Positions 17,701 to 26,946 of a stretch of 64,000 bases of DNA are shown piece after piece. A model generated the notes under the pieces. That model was given only the letters and a program-made list of their open reading frames with translations, searched no databases and was not told where the DNA came from. Every line of letters begins with the position of its first letter. The stretch's first letter is position 1. This DNA is from Terrirubrum flagellatum (lineage in GTDB: Bacteria; Pseudomonadota; Alphaproteobacteria; Rhizobiales; Beijerinckiaceae): positions 3,720,001 through 3,784,000 of the forward strand of contig NZ_CP091851.1 in NCBI RefSeq assembly GCF_022059845.1. The letters run 5' to 3'. Both the position numbers and the translations under genes were made by a program.

Positions 17701-17952
17701 ATGGCCGAGAAGACAGCAAAGGGAAATGACCTCGCCAGAGGCGAGCGTCTCCAGATCATGCTTGATGTCGATGAGCTGCAGGCGCTCGAAGAATTCCGCT
17801 TCACTCACCGGATGCCGAGCCGCGCGGCGGCTGTGCGTGAGTTGCTGCGGCGCGGACTGGCCTCCGAGGGTTTCACGATCGACGTCGCAGGGGCGAAGTC
17901 GAGCTCCTACGGCGTCATCGGCAGTCCCGCCGAGAACGGGAGCGCGAAGTAG
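17701..17952 (+). CDS. Ribbon-helix-helix-type small DNA-binding protein
   Basis: 83 residues. The central part 'RGERLQIMLDVDELQALEEF' followed by 'RMPSRAAAVRELLRRGLASE' has the strand-helix-helix layout of RHH (MetJ/Arc) regulators common in Rhizobiales; the C-terminus is a flexible Ser/Gly tail. The ribosome site 'gggagctccgg' is close to the ATG. It ends 31 bases from tctC, which points the other way. Its target is unknown; no toxin gene is paired with it. Confidence 0.75.
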   Translation: MAEKTAKGNDLARGERLQIMLDVDELQALEEFRFTHRMPSRAAAVRELLRRGLASEGFTIDVAGAKSSSYGVIGSPAENGSAK

Positions 17953-17983
17953 GGTAAGGCCGCGGCTTCGCCCTCCAATTCCG

Positions 17984-18967
17984 TCAGTAGCTGATCGTGA
18001 CGCCCGACTCCTTGAGGGTCGGCGTCAGCATCTCGACGTCCCGCTTGACGATCGACAGAAGCCCGTCCGGTTTTCGCTCTTCCGCCGTCGGCAGGATCGA
18101 GCCCAACTCCGCGAAGCGCTTCTTCGTCGTCTCGTCCTCCAGCGCCTTGTTCAGCGCGTCGACCAGCTTCGCCAGCACGTCCGCCGGAATTCCCTTGGGC
18201 GCGAACACGGCGTTCCAGCTCTCGATGCGGTAGCCGGGCAAGCCAGCCTCGGCCGAGGTCGGCACATTCGGGATCGAGGGCGCGCGGGCGGCCGACGCCA
18301 CCGCATAGGCCTTGATCGCGCCGGCGTTGATCTGCTGCGCCAGATTGGTGAGCTGATCGCACATGAAGTCGACCTGCCCGCCAAGCAGATCGTTCAGCGC
18401 CGGGCCGGTGCCGCGATAGGCGGCGGCGTTGATCCTGCCGAGCCTGGCCTGGGCGTTCAGCAGCAGGCAGGTGGTGTGCGACACCGAGCCGACGCCGGCA
18501 TGCGCCTGCGTCACCTTGTCGGGCTGCTTCTGCACATAATCGATGAATTCCTTGAGATTGTTCGCTGGAAAATCCCTGCGGGCGACAACGACGATCGGAG
18601 AGGCGTTGGCGAGGCCGATCGGCTGGAAGCTCGTCGCCGGATCGTATTTGAGCGCCGGATTGAGGCCGACCGACGCGGCATGGGTGCCCATATGGCCCAT
18701 GATCAGGGTGTAGCCGTCCGGCGTCGCCTGGGCGACGCGGGTTGATGCGGTCTGGCCGGCCGCGCCAACTACATTCTCCACCAGCACATTCTGGCCGAGC
18801 GCCTTGCCCATGGGCTCGGCGATGATGCGCGCGGTCACGTCGGTCGGCCCGCCGGCGGCGAAAGGCACGACGAGCGTGATCGGCTTGTTGGGATAGCCCT
18901 GCGCGAAGGCGGCCGCGCTCGACAAGACGACCGCCACGGCCGTCAGGCGCATCCGATGGATGCTCAT
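17984..18967 (-). CDS. tctC: Tripartite tricarboxylate transporter substrate-binding protein (Bug family)
   Basis: Periplasmic receptor of a TctABC-type importer. Signal peptide at residues 1-22 (cleaved after AAAFA), then the Bug pattern 'YPNKPITLVVPFAAGGPTDVTAR', 'GAAGQTASTRVAQATPDGYTL', 'DYVQKQPDKVTQAHAGVGS' and 'VFAPKGIPADVLAKL'. Ligands of this family are mostly carboxylates. It is third in the TctB-TctA-TctC order on the minus strand, 190 bases after tctA; that wide gap may hold its own promoter or a processing site. 327 residues, normal. Confidence 0.93.
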   Translation of the reverse strand: MSIHRMRLTAVAVVLSSAAAFAQGYPNKPITLVVPFAAGGPTDVTARIIAEPMGKALGQNVLVENVVGAAGQTASTRVAQATPDGYTLIMGHMGTHAASVGLNPALKYDPATSFQPIGLANASPIVVVARRDFPANNLKEFIDYVQKQPDKVTQAHAGVGSVSHTTCLLLNAQARLGRINAAAYRGTGPALNDLLGGQVDFMCDQLTNLAQQINAGAIKAYAVASAARAPSIPNVPTSAEAGLPGYRIESWNAVFAPKGIPADVLAKLVDALNKALEDETTKKRFAELGSILPTAEERKPDGLLSIVKRDVEMLTPTLKESGVTISY

Positions 18968-19157
18968 TCAATTCCTCCCGATATTCTTTCTTTTGGCGGC
19001 TTAAGAATCGCGCAGAGCATGGCGCCTTGTCCAGCGGCGCTTTCGGCATTCCGTGGAACCGAGCTGCGTCCTGATTAAAACAATCAAAGCGCAGCAAAGT
19101 TCGGCGAACGCCCTTCGCGAAATTTCGGCGCTTGCTTTTCGCGCCCTGCGCGGCGGC

Positions 19158-20663
19158 TCATTCCGTGAAAACCACGTCGCGCTTCTTGTTGATCGAGGGG
19201 ATCACAGCGATCGAGACGAGCAGCACAGCGATCGCCAGCAACGCAGCGGAGAGCGGCCGCTCGACGAAGGTGCTGAGATCGCCGCGCGCGATGATCATGG
19301 CGCGACGAAGATTCTCCTCCATCAGCTTGCCCAGCACGAAGCCCAGCAGCAGCGGCGCCGGCTCGAAGCCCATCTTGACGAGGAGGTAGCCGGCAAGTCC
19401 GAAGAACGCCGTCAACATCACATCGATCGGGTTGTTGTTGATCGAATACATGCCGATGCAGCAGAAGATCAGGATCGCCGGATACATCAGGCGATAAGGC
19501 ACCTTCAGAAGCTTCACCCACATGCCGACGAGCGGCAGGTTGATGACGAGCAGCATCAGATTGCCGATCCACATGGAGGCGACCATACCCCAGAACAGGT
19601 TCGGCGATTTCGTCATCACCTGCGGACCGGGCACAATGCCCTGAATGGTCATCGCGCCGACCATCAGCGCCATCACCGCATTCGGCGGAATGCCAAGCGT
19701 GAGCAGCGGAATGAATGAGGTTTGCGCGCCGGCGTTGTTGGCGGATTCTGGTCCGGCGACGCCTTCGATCGCGCCCTTGCCGAAGCGCGACGGGTCCTTC
19801 GCCATCTTCTTCTCGATGGTGTAGCTCGCGAAGGGCCCGAGCAGCGCGCCATTGCCCGGCAGGATGCCGAGAATCGAGCCGATCAGCGTGCCGCGCAAAA
19901 CCGGGAGATAGGAGCGATTCATCTCTTCGCGATTCGGCAACAGGCTGCCGATCGACCCTTTCACGACGTCGCGCGCTTCAGGGTTTTCGAGATTGCGAAT
20001 GACTTCGGCGAAGCCGAACACGCCCATGGCGAGCACCGCAAAATCGACGCCGTCGGACAGTTCGCTCCAGCCGAAGGTGAGGCGTTCCGTTCCTGTTTCG
20101 AGATCCTGCCCAACCGTCGACAGAAGCAGGCCGACAAAAATCATGCCGACCGCCTTGATGATCGAGCCGCGCGCCAGCACCGTCGCGAAGACGAGGCCCA
20201 TCACCATCAGCGAGAAATATTCGGCCGGGCCGAAGAACAGCGCAACCTTGGTAAGCGGCGCGCCCAGCGCCGCGACAAGCACAGTGGCGAAGCAGCCGGC
20301 GAAGAAGGAGCCGAGCGCCGAAATGCCGAGCGCCGCGCCGGCGCGGCCGCGCTTCGCCATCTCGTGCCCGTCGATCGTCGTGACGACCGATGTCGCCTCG
20401 CCCGGAATATTGACGAGGATCGCCGTGGTCGAGCCGCCATATTGCGCGCCGTAATAGATGCCGGCGAGCATGATCAGCGCGCCGGTCGGATCGACCTTGA
20501 AGGTCAGCGGCAGCAGCATCGCGATGGTCGCAATCGGGCCGACGCCGGGCAGGACGCCGATCAGCGTTCCGATCATGCAGCCCGCGAAGCAGAGCAGCAG
20601 ATTGTTGAGGGAGAGCGCGACGGAGAAGCCGAGCGCGAGGTTCGAAAAAAGATCGCCCATCAA
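19158..20663 (-). CDS. tctA: Tripartite tricarboxylate transporter, large membrane subunit
   Basis: 501 residues with about twelve membrane segments. The family motif '[19 protein letters not shown]' is near the N-terminus; '[21 protein letters not shown]' and a second '[13 protein letters not shown]' repeat follow, reflecting the internal duplication of TctA. Either of two adjacent ATGs (20663 or 20660) may be the start. It follows tctB by 10 bases and is translated with it. It forms the sodium-driven translocation channel with TctB. Confidence 0.95.
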   Translation of the reverse strand: MMGDLFSNLALGFSVALSLNNLLLCFAGCMIGTLIGVLPGVGPIATIAMLLPLTFKVDPTGALIMLAGIYYGAQYGGSTTAILVNIPGEATSVVTTIDGHEMAKRGRAGAALGISALGSFFAGCFATVLVAALGAPLTKVALFFGPAEYFSLMVMGLVFATVLARGSIIKAVGMIFVGLLLSTVGQDLETGTERLTFGWSELSDGVDFAVLAMGVFGFAEVIRNLENPEARDVVKGSIGSLLPNREEMNRSYLPVLRGTLIGSILGILPGNGALLGPFASYTIEKKMAKDPSRFGKGAIEGVAGPESANNAGAQTSFIPLLTLGIPPNAVMALMVGAMTIQGIVPGPQVMTKSPNLFWGMVASMWIGNLMLLVINLPLVGMWVKLLKVPYRLMYPAILIFCCIGMYSINNNPIDVMLTAFFGLAGYLLVKMGFEPAPLLLGFVLGKLMEENLRRAMIIARGDLSTFVERPLSAALLAIAVLLVSIAVIPSINKKRDVVFTE

Positions 20664-20673
20664 TCCGCTCCGA

Positions 20674-21198
20674 TCAGTAGCCGAAGATGATCGGAGAGAG
20701 CGGAATCGGCAGATTGAGCGCGAGCTTGAACATCGCCGTGCATAACACCGTCATGCCGATGGCGAAGATGAAAAGCTCGCCCCATTTCGTTTCCGGCGAG
20801 GCGAAGCCCGACACCATGATCGCCAGCGGCCCCGCGCCGAGAATGCCGAGCGCCGGCGCCGTCAGCGAACCGCCGCCTGGCAAGGGAATCTGGAAGCCGC
20901 GGATCGTCAAACCAAAGACGATGATCGCGATCGTGACGAACAGCGGCCCGCGAAAGGCGATCCGATCGAGCGCCGAACCGTTCAGGAGAAAGGCGTTCAC
21001 CGTCAGGACGACGCCCGTGATTCCCACCAGCGCCGACACGATGCGCGGCAACATGCCCGGCCCCATTGAGCGCAATGTTCCCGGATTGAGATTGGAGCCC
21101 AGCCAGAAGGCGAACAAGGCGAGCGCGATCAGAAACAGACCCGCCGCCAGATCTTGCGGCGCCTTCACGAAGCCGGCGCCTTGCGAATTTTCTTCCAT
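20674..21198 (-). CDS. tctB: Tripartite tricarboxylate transporter, small membrane subunit
   Basis: 174 residues with four predicted membrane helices starting at 'DLAAGLFLIALALFAFWLG', then 'GPGMLPRIVSALVGITGVVLTV', which is the usual TctB signature. It heads the TctBAC group. The distance to the upstream fucU gene is 172 bases, so the transporter genes may be a separate unit or a continuation of the sugar operon. Confidence 0.9.
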   Translation of the reverse strand: MEENSQGAGFVKAPQDLAAGLFLIALALFAFWLGSNLNPGTLRSMGPGMLPRIVSALVGITGVVLTVNAFLLNGSALDRIAFRGPLFVTIAIIVFGLTIRGFQIPLPGGGSLTAPALGILGAGPLAIMVSGFASPETKWGELFIFAIGMTVLCTAMFKLALNLPIPLSPIIFGY

Positions 21199-21370
21199 TC
21201 CCCGTTCCTTCTGACCCGCCGATGGAGCGAAGGAACAAGCGACCCTCGCGCCGCAAGGGCGTCAGCCGCAATCCCCTCCCCCGATCCTCTTCTCTTTTTT
21301 GCGAGTCTAGACCGGAGGCGGCGAAGCTTTCAATTCCATAATTCAGGCGCCCGCCTAAGGGTCGGGTATA

Positions 21371-21826
21371 TCAAGGCTTCTCGCCTGCTATGACGCCCTT
21401 GCGCAAGAGGAAGCAGCCATAGGGCCTGGGATCGCCGGCCTGCACCACGGCGAAGGCCTTTCTCGCGGCGTCATAGAAAGCGAAGCGCTCGATGCTGGCG
21501 ATGGCGACGCCGGGCGCCGCCTTCGCCGCCAGCGCCGCGATCTCATGTTGCACATCAGGAATCTCGTCGGGCTTGCCGACCACCTGCATGCGGCGGACGG
21601 GATCATCGACGAAGCTGTCGAGCGGAAACACGGAGAGGATCGCTTCCGCGACACGATCAATGGCGAGACCGGGAAGACGGACGAGCCGGCCGCTTGTCGT
21701 CGCGCGCGCGATCGCTTCGGCGGGATGATTGGAATCGACGAGGGCGAGATCATCGCCATGGCCCATGCTCGCCAGCACCCACAGGAGATCGGGCGACAGC
21801 ACAGGATCGATTCCCTTGAGCATCAT
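21371..21826 (-). CDS. fucU: L-fucose mutarotase-like (RbsD/FucU family)
   Basis: Catalyses interconversion of sugar anomers. The start 'LKGIDPVLSPDLLWVLASMGHGDDLALVD' has the family's conserved LSP..L..MGHGD with the catalytic His. The tail 'ASIERFAFYDAARKAFAVVQAGDPRPYGCFLLRKG' includes the conserved Tyr/Phe residues of FucU. 151 residues, normal. It overlaps the end of the lactonase gene by four bases, showing tight coupling, and is the last gene of the sugar block. Confidence 0.88.
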   Translation of the reverse strand: MMLKGIDPVLSPDLLWVLASMGHGDDLALVDSNHPAEAIARATTSGRLVRLPGLAIDRVAEAILSVFPLDSFVDDPVRRMQVVGKPDEIPDVQHEIAALAAKAAPGVAIASIERFAFYDAARKAFAVVQAGDPRPYGCFLLRKGVIAGEKP

Positions 21827-22665
21827 GGCCGTCGGCCCCGCTTCGAGAGATAGAGACGCTGGGCGTTACCGCCGAGGATCGCGGCACGCTCCTGCGCACC
21901 CAGCGGAGCGAGCAGATCAAGCGCGGTCTCTCTCCAGCGATCATACCCGCCGGCAAGATTCACGACTGGCCAGTCCGAGCCCCAGATCAATCGGTTGGCG
22001 CCGAACATATCGAGCACATGCCTGAACGGCGTTTTCAGATCGGCCGCGCTCCAATCTGCAGACGCTTCCGTCGCAAGGCCTGACAGTTTGCACATGACAT
22101 GCGGCCGCGCCGCCACCGCGGCCATGTCGGCGCGCCATGGATCGTAGCGGCGGTCGCGGATGTGCGGCTTGCTGCAATGATCGATCACGAGCGCCAAACC
22201 CGGATGCCGATCGATGAAGACAAGGAGCCGCGAGAGGTGACGCGGCAGAGTCAGCGCATCGAAGACGAGACCATGCGCCTGCATCGCATCGACGGCGCGA
22301 GCGAGATCAGCGCGCAGCAGCCAGTCGTCATCGGCGATGTCCTGCACCATGGGGCGAAGCCCGACGAGCAGTTCGTCCTTCGCCAACTCGTCGATGATCT
22401 TCGCCGCGTCAGGCGCCGCGAAGTCGACCCAGCCGACGACGCCGGCGACGAAGTCCGCTTCGCGCGCCAAATCGAGCATGAATTGCGTTTCTGCAATCGT
22501 CGGCGCCGCCTGCACAAGAATGGTGCGCTCAATGCCATGTTTTCTCAGGTGAGGCTTTAGCTGACTGGGTACGAAATCGCGATAGAGGCCCGCCAGATCG
22601 GGCCTTAGCCACCAGTAATCGCCGCGGCTGATGCGCCAGAAATGCTGGTGCGCGTCGATCTGCAT
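21823..22665 (-). CDS. Sugar-lactone hydrolase (L-fuconolactonase-like amidohydrolase, COG3618)
   Basis: TIM-barrel amidohydrolase of the COG3618 branch, whose members open 1,4-/1,5-aldonolactones such as L-fucono-lactone. It begins with the metal motif 'MQIDAHQHFWRISRGDYWW', and has 'VVGWVDF', 'LVIDHCSKPHIRD', 'MCKLSGLATE' and 'RLIWGSDWPVVN', the last carrying the conserved Asp. 280 residues, normal. Two bases separate it from the upstream aldo/keto reductase and it overlaps fucU by four, so the product of the reductase (a lactone) is the natural substrate. Confidence 0.85.
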   Translation of the reverse strand: MQIDAHQHFWRISRGDYWWLRPDLAGLYRDFVPSQLKPHLRKHGIERTILVQAAPTIAETQFMLDLAREADFVAGVVGWVDFAAPDAAKIIDELAKDELLVGLRPMVQDIADDDWLLRADLARAVDAMQAHGLVFDALTLPRHLSRLLVFIDRHPGLALVIDHCSKPHIRDRRYDPWRADMAAVAARPHVMCKLSGLATEASADWSAADLKTPFRHVLDMFGANRLIWGSDWPVVNLAGGYDRWRETALDLLAPLGAQERAAILGGNAQRLYLSKRGRRP

Positions 22666-22667
22666 CG

Positions 22668-23729
22668 TCAGGACAGCGCTTCCGGCGGCATGGGCGCATC
22701 ATCGCGCATGAGGCCGGCGGCGCGCAAATCTTTCCACAGGGATTGCGGCACGCGCTGGGTGAAGCCCTCCATGTTGCGCGCGATTTCCTGCGGCGTCACC
22801 GCGCCGAGAACGATCGAGGCGATGGCGGGGTGGCCGAGCGCGAAGCGCATCGCGGCGACCGGCAGCGGCACATTATGGCTCTTGCAGAGAGCTTCAATGC
22901 GCGCCGCGCGCTGCATGATGTCAGGCGGCGCATCGCGATAATTGTATTTGGCGCCGGGGATCGGGCCCGTGGCGAGAATGCCTGAATTAAACACGCCGCC
23001 AAGCAGGATCGAGATATTCTTCTCGACCGCCAGCGGCAGGAAGCTGTTAAGCGCGTCTTGCTCGAGCAACGAATAGCGGCCGGCGAGCAGCATGCAGTCG
23101 AAATCGCCGGCGCGCGCGAAGCGCTCGCACATCTCGCTTTCATTGAGGCCGCAGCCGATCGCCTTGACGACCTTCTCCGAGCGCAGCTTGTCGAGCGCGA
23201 CATAGGCGCCTTCCATCGCTTCCTTGAAGCGGGTCTCCATCTGGTCGCCATGGGTCCAGACATCGACGTCATGGATCAGCAGGATATCGATATGCGAGGT
23301 CGCCAATCTCAGCAGCGACTGTTCGACCGAGCGCATCACGCCATCATAGGAATAATCGAATTTCGCGGGGTGGGAGAGGCCGCCGGCGAAGCCAGGCGAG
23401 ATCACATCCTCCGCGGTGGCCGCGGCCGGCTTGCTCAGCGGATTCATGTGCCGGCCGACCTTGGTGCACAGCACATAGTTGTCGCGCGGAAACTTCCGCA
23501 GCGCCGAGCCGAGCCGGTGCTCGGCGAGCCCGTTGCCGTAATGGGGCGAGGAGTCGAACAACGTGATGCCGGCGTTGCGGGCGCCGCGCACGGTCGCAGC
23601 GCAGATATCCTCGTCGAGTTTCGCATAGAGCTCGCCGAGCGGTGCGCTGCCGAATCCCATGAGGGAAACGCCAAGCCCCGTGCGACCGACCGCGCGGGTC
23701 GGCAGCGGCGACATGCTGCCCAGTCTCAT
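22668..23729 (-). CDS. Aldo/keto reductase, probable L-fucose/D-threo-aldose 1-dehydrogenase
   Basis: Oxidises an aldose at C1 to the lactone with NAD(P). Key family stretches: 'GFGSAPLGELYAK', 'AGITLFDSSPHYGNGLAEHRLG' (Asp-Tyr of the active site), 'VLCTKVGRH' (Lys), 'LLIHDVDVWTHGDQ' (His), and a cofactor-site 'GVFNSGILATGPIPGAKYNY'. The last two stretches are typical of D-threo-aldose 1-dehydrogenases. The ATG at 23729 gives 353 residues; a second ATG at 23714 is possible. It sits between the ABC permease gene (14-base gap) and the lactonase. Confidence 0.85.
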   Translation of the reverse strand: MRLGSMSPLPTRAVGRTGLGVSLMGFGSAPLGELYAKLDEDICAATVRGARNAGITLFDSSPHYGNGLAEHRLGSALRKFPRDNYVLCTKVGRHMNPLSKPAAATAEDVISPGFAGGLSHPAKFDYSYDGVMRSVEQSLLRLATSHIDILLIHDVDVWTHGDQMETRFKEAMEGAYVALDKLRSEKVVKAIGCGLNESEMCERFARAGDFDCMLLAGRYSLLEQDALNSFLPLAVEKNISILLGGVFNSGILATGPIPGAKYNYRDAPPDIMQRAARIEALCKSHNVPLPVAAMRFALGHPAIASIVLGAVTPQEIARNMEGFTQRVPQSLWKDLRAAGLMRDDAPMPPEALS

Positions 23730-23743
23730 CGAAACAGTCCCGG

Positions 23744-24574
23744 TTAACCGCCCTTGACCGCGCCAGCGGTGAGCCCGGCGACAATCTGACGTTGCGCGAG
23801 GATGGTCAACAGCAGCACCGGCAGCGTGACAATAAGCGCGGCGGCCGACAGCGGCCCCCAGCTCACCTGCTCGAAGGACAGCATGTTGTAGACAGCGACC
23901 GGCAGCGTGCGCGTCTCGCGGCCGGCGAGCACGATGCCGAACACGAAATTGTTCCAGGAGAAGATGAAGGAGAGGATGAGCGCCACCGCGATGCCGGGCT
24001 TGGCGATCGGCAGCGCGACATGGCGGAACACTTCCCATCCATTGGCCCCGTCGATCGTCGCGGCCTCCTCAAGCTCCATCGGCGTCGTCTCGAAGAAGCC
24101 GATCATCACCCAGATCACGACAGGCACCGTGATCACGAGATGGGTAATGATCTGCGGCCAGAGCGTGCCCATGAGGCCGAGCCACTGGAAGATCAGGAAG
24201 AGAGGAATGAGATAAGAGAGCGCCGGCGTGACGCGCGCGATCAACACCACCACGGCGGCCTTGGTCGCCTTCATGCGCGCGATGCCGTAGCCGGCGGGCA
24301 CGCCGACGACGAGCGCGAACAGAGTCGCGGAACCCGTGACGATCACGCTGTTCCAGAAGAACTTGATGAAGTTCGAGCTGGAGAAGACGTTCGTGTAATT
24401 CTCCCACGCGATCATATCGGGCGCCGGGATCAGGATCGGCGGATAGGCGCCATTGTCGATCTCATATTTGAGCGACAGCGACAGCATCCAGACGAAGAAC
24501 AGGATCGCTGGCGACACCAGCAGAAAGACGGCGAACCCCAGGGAGATCTTGCTGAGAAGCGAGCGCCCGGTCAT
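23744..24574 (-). CDS. Carbohydrate ABC transporter permease (MalG-like)
   Basis: 276 residues, six membrane helices, and the ABC permease coupling loop 'EEAATIDGANGWEVFRHVALPIAKPGIAV' split around residue 190 (EAA...G........P). The N-terminal helix is 'LGFAVFLLVSPAILFFVWM'. It pairs with the upstream permease gene, with which it overlaps by four bases (ATGA). It is the second translocation subunit of a CUT1-type importer. No ATPase gene is next to it. Confidence 0.92.
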   Translation of the reverse strand: MTGRSLLSKISLGFAVFLLVSPAILFFVWMLSLSLKYEIDNGAYPPILIPAPDMIAWENYTNVFSSSNFIKFFWNSVIVTGSATLFALVVGVPAGYGIARMKATKAAVVVLIARVTPALSYLIPLFLIFQWLGLMGTLWPQIITHLVITVPVVIWVMIGFFETTPMELEEAATIDGANGWEVFRHVALPIAKPGIAVALILSFIFSWNNFVFGIVLAGRETRTLPVAVYNMLSFEQVSWGPLSAAALIVTLPVLLLTILAQRQIVAGLTAGAVKGG

Positions 24575-25527
24575 GCGTCCGCTCCCTGCTCATCCCACTT
24601 GTTGCGCTGACGCATCCACAGCATCACCAGCGACAGGCCAATGACGATGATGAAGAACACCACGGCCAGCGCCGAGCCGTAGCCCATGTCGCGATAGGGG
24701 AACGCGGTGTTGTAGAGATAGATGTTCAGCGTTTCGGACGCATTGCCGGGACCGCCCTGCGTGATGGCGAAGATGATGTCGAAGCTCTTCAGCGCATCGA
24801 TCACGCGCAGGATGAGCGCCACCATGATGAAGGGCATGATCAGCGGCAGCGTGATCTTGTGGAACATCTGCCAGCGCGTCGCGCCGTCGATCATCGCGCT
24901 CTCATAGGGTTCGGTCGGCAGCGACGCGAGACCGCCAAGCACGATCAGCATGACGAGCGGCGACCATTGCCAGGTCTCGATCAGCGCCAGCGAGGGAATG
25001 ACCGTCTTCGGGCTGAACACCCAGAGCTGCGGCGGAATGCCGACGAGCGAGAGCAGATAGTTGAGAACGCCGAGCTGGGGATGGAACATCATCACCCAGA
25101 CCAGCGCGATCGCGACCGGCGTCGCCATCATCGGCATGATGTAGAGGCCGCGCAGAACGCCGCGCAGCGGGAATTTCTCGTGAAAGATCACCGCCGCGAA
25201 AGTTCCGATGACAAGCGGCAATCCGGTCGCAAGCACGGTGTAATAAATCGTCTGCCAGACCGCGTCGCGGAACCGTTCATCGGTGAACAGTTTGGCGTAG
25301 TTCGACAGGCCGGCGAAATGGATAGAACCGCCGAGCTTCCACTCGTTGAGACTCATCCAGATCGTGAACAGCCAGGGAAACAGAATGACCGAGGAAACGA
25401 TGATCAGCGCCGGCAACACAAACGGCCAGTAATCCTTCGCCGTGCGCTCGATCGATTTGCCCGACGCGCGCGCGGATGATCCGGCCGCGGCGGCGCCTGA
25501 CAAAGCGGAACCCGTCTCAACCGACAT
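24571..25527 (-). CDS. Carbohydrate ABC transporter permease (MalF/UgpA-like)
   Basis: 318 residues with an extended N-terminal tail (about 35 residues, Ser/Ala-rich), six helices starting at 'YWPFVLPALIIVSSVILFPWLF', and the coupling loop 'SAMIDGATRWQMFHKITLPLI' with conserved EAA-type positions. The 'GGPGNASETLNIYLYNTAF' stretch is typical for CUT1 permeases. An 84-base gap with a strong hairpin separates it from the upstream binding-protein gene. Confidence 0.92.
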   Translation of the reverse strand: MSVETGSALSGAAAAGSSARASGKSIERTAKDYWPFVLPALIIVSSVILFPWLFTIWMSLNEWKLGGSIHFAGLSNYAKLFTDERFRDAVWQTIYYTVLATGLPLVIGTFAAVIFHEKFPLRGVLRGLYIMPMMATPVAIALVWVMMFHPQLGVLNYLLSLVGIPPQLWVFSPKTVIPSLALIETWQWSPLVMLIVLGGLASLPTEPYESAMIDGATRWQMFHKITLPLIMPFIMVALILRVIDALKSFDIIFAITQGGPGNASETLNIYLYNTAFPYRDMGYGSALAVVFFIIVIGLSLVMLWMRQRNKWDEQGADA

Positions 25528-25556
25528 TCACATTTCGCCTTAACTCTGCGGGACGA

Positions 25557-25590
25557 CGCGGAGGCGGGCGATGTCTCGCCCGCCTCCGCG
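25557..25590 (-). terminator. Intra-operonic hairpin between binding protein and permease genes
   Basis: A perfect 15-base stem (arms 25557-25571 and 25576-25590) with a four-base loop TGTC. No T-tract follows on the minus strand, so it more likely protects the 3' end of the binding-protein transcript or attenuates read-through than terminates fully, as seen behind malE-type genes. Confidence 0.75.
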
Positions 25591-25611
25591 GCCCAAATCG
25601 GAAGCAACCGT

Positions 25612-26946
25612 TTAGGCCTTCTCGCTCTTCTCGAGCACGGGCCGGAAGGTATCGGTGGCCTTCTTCATCTCCGCCGCGGGATCGCCGCCGGAGAGGAGAT
25701 TGGTCAGGCCGATGCCAATCGTGTCGCGGAACTCGGTCACCGGCACGATCACGGGCAGGCCGAGCTTGCTGACCTTGGCCGATTCCGCGACGACGTCGAG
25801 CCAGCCGACCGGCATCTTGAGCTCACCGCGGATCGACGCATCCTGAACGACCGAGTTGCGGAACGGCACGCCCGAGCCCGTGGTGATAAGGTTGCGGCCC
25901 TGCTGCTTGGAGCAGGCCCACTGCGTGAACAGCCAGGCCGCCTCCTTCTTCTTCGATGCGGCCGGGATCGAGATGCCATCGCCGAAAGTGGCCGACGCGC
26001 GCGCGACGGGACCCTTCGGCATCAGGCCGTAGCCGACCTTGCCGGCGACGCGCGACTTGGTCTTGTCTTCAAGCGGCGGCGCAAAGCCGATGCCGTCGAG
26101 CCACATCGCAACGCGGCCCTGCATGAAGGCCGATTGGCATTCCGACCAGTTGAAGCCGACGACGCCGGGAGGCGCGCATTTCGACAGGATGCGCTGATAA
26201 TCCTTCGCCGCCTCGACGCCTTCCTTCGAGTCGGTCATCAGTTCGCCCTTGGCGTTGACGGGATCAACGCCATAGCCAAGCAGGAAGCTCGTATAGACAG
26301 GCACATTGGCGTTCTTCAGGCCGCGCGCGACGAAGCCGAACTGGTTGGCGCTCGGATTGGTCAGCTTCTCCGCCGCCGCGAACAGTTCCGGGAACGTGTC
26401 GGGATATTTCACGCCCGCCTTGTCGAAAATTTCCTTGTTGTAATAGATCACCCAGTAGTCGACCGACTGCGGCAGAGCGCGCAGATGGCCCTGCTGGTTC
26501 TTCGCGAACATCAGGCCGGCCGCGGAGAAATCGCTCTCCGCCGTTTCCGGCGAGGTGATCGACGCGTCCTTCATGAAGCCGTCGAGATCGGCGACCCAGC
26601 CGCTCTTCTCGAACAGGCGCTTCTGGACGTGGAAGCTTTCATGGATGACGTCGAAGCTCGGCTGACCCGAGGTCAGTTCGATGATCTGCTTCTGGCGCGC
26701 CTGCTGTTCGGGAATTTGCTCGAAGCCGACCTTGATGCCGGTCATCGCCTCGAATTCCGGCAGACCCTTCTCAAGAATGTCGGCGCGCGGGCTCTTGACC
26801 AGCGTGACCTCGATCTTTTCGCCGGAGAACTTTTTCCAGTTCATCGCCTGCGCCTGCGCAGGCCGCGCGCCTGAAAGCGCCAACGCGCCTGCGGCGACGG
26901 AGCCGGCCAGCACGTCGCGACGCGAAAGTCTGGAACGATCACTCAT
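25612..26946 (-). CDS. ABC transporter sugar-binding protein (family 1)
   Basis: Periplasmic receptor of the CUT1 importer encoded downstream. The start ATG at 26946 has an excellent ribosome site (ggggag) and gives 444 residues. The N-terminus 'SRLSRRDVLAGSVAAGALALSG' is a twin-arginine-type signal ending after 'GARPAQAQA'. The mature part has the solute-binding-family-1 pattern 'FEAMTGIKVGFEQIPEQQARQK', 'PQSVDYWVIYYNKEIFDKAG' and 'GPVARASATFGDGISIPAAS'. It is divergent from the DapA-family gene. Ligand is unknown; the operon suggests a deoxyhexose or a related sugar. Confidence 0.92.
   Translation of the reverse strand: MSDRSRLSRRDVLAGSVAAGALALSGARPAQAQAMNWKKFSGEKIEVTLVKSPRADILEKGLPEFEAMTGIKVGFEQIPEQQARQKQIIELTSGQPSFDVIHESFHVQKRLFEKSGWVADLDGFMKDASITSPETAESDFSAAGLMFAKNQQGHLRALPQSVDYWVIYYNKEIFDKAGVKYPDTFPELFAAAEKLTNPSANQFGFVARGLKNANVPVYTSFLLGYGVDPVNAKGELMTDSKEGVEAAKDYQRILSKCAPPGVVGFNWSECQSAFMQGRVAMWLDGIGFAPPLEDKTKSRVAGKVGYGLMPKGPVARASATFGDGISIPAASKKKEAAWLFTQWACSKQQGRNLITTGSGVPFRNSVVQDASIRGELKMPVGWLDVVAESAKVSKLGLPVIVPVTEFRDTIGIGLTNLLSGGDPAAEMKKATDTFRPVLEKSEKA

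Noticed and set aside
17596-17808. A 70-codon minus-strand frame overlapping the RHH-like gene
   Set aside because: The plus-strand gene has a ribosome site and an RHH pattern; the minus frame has neither.
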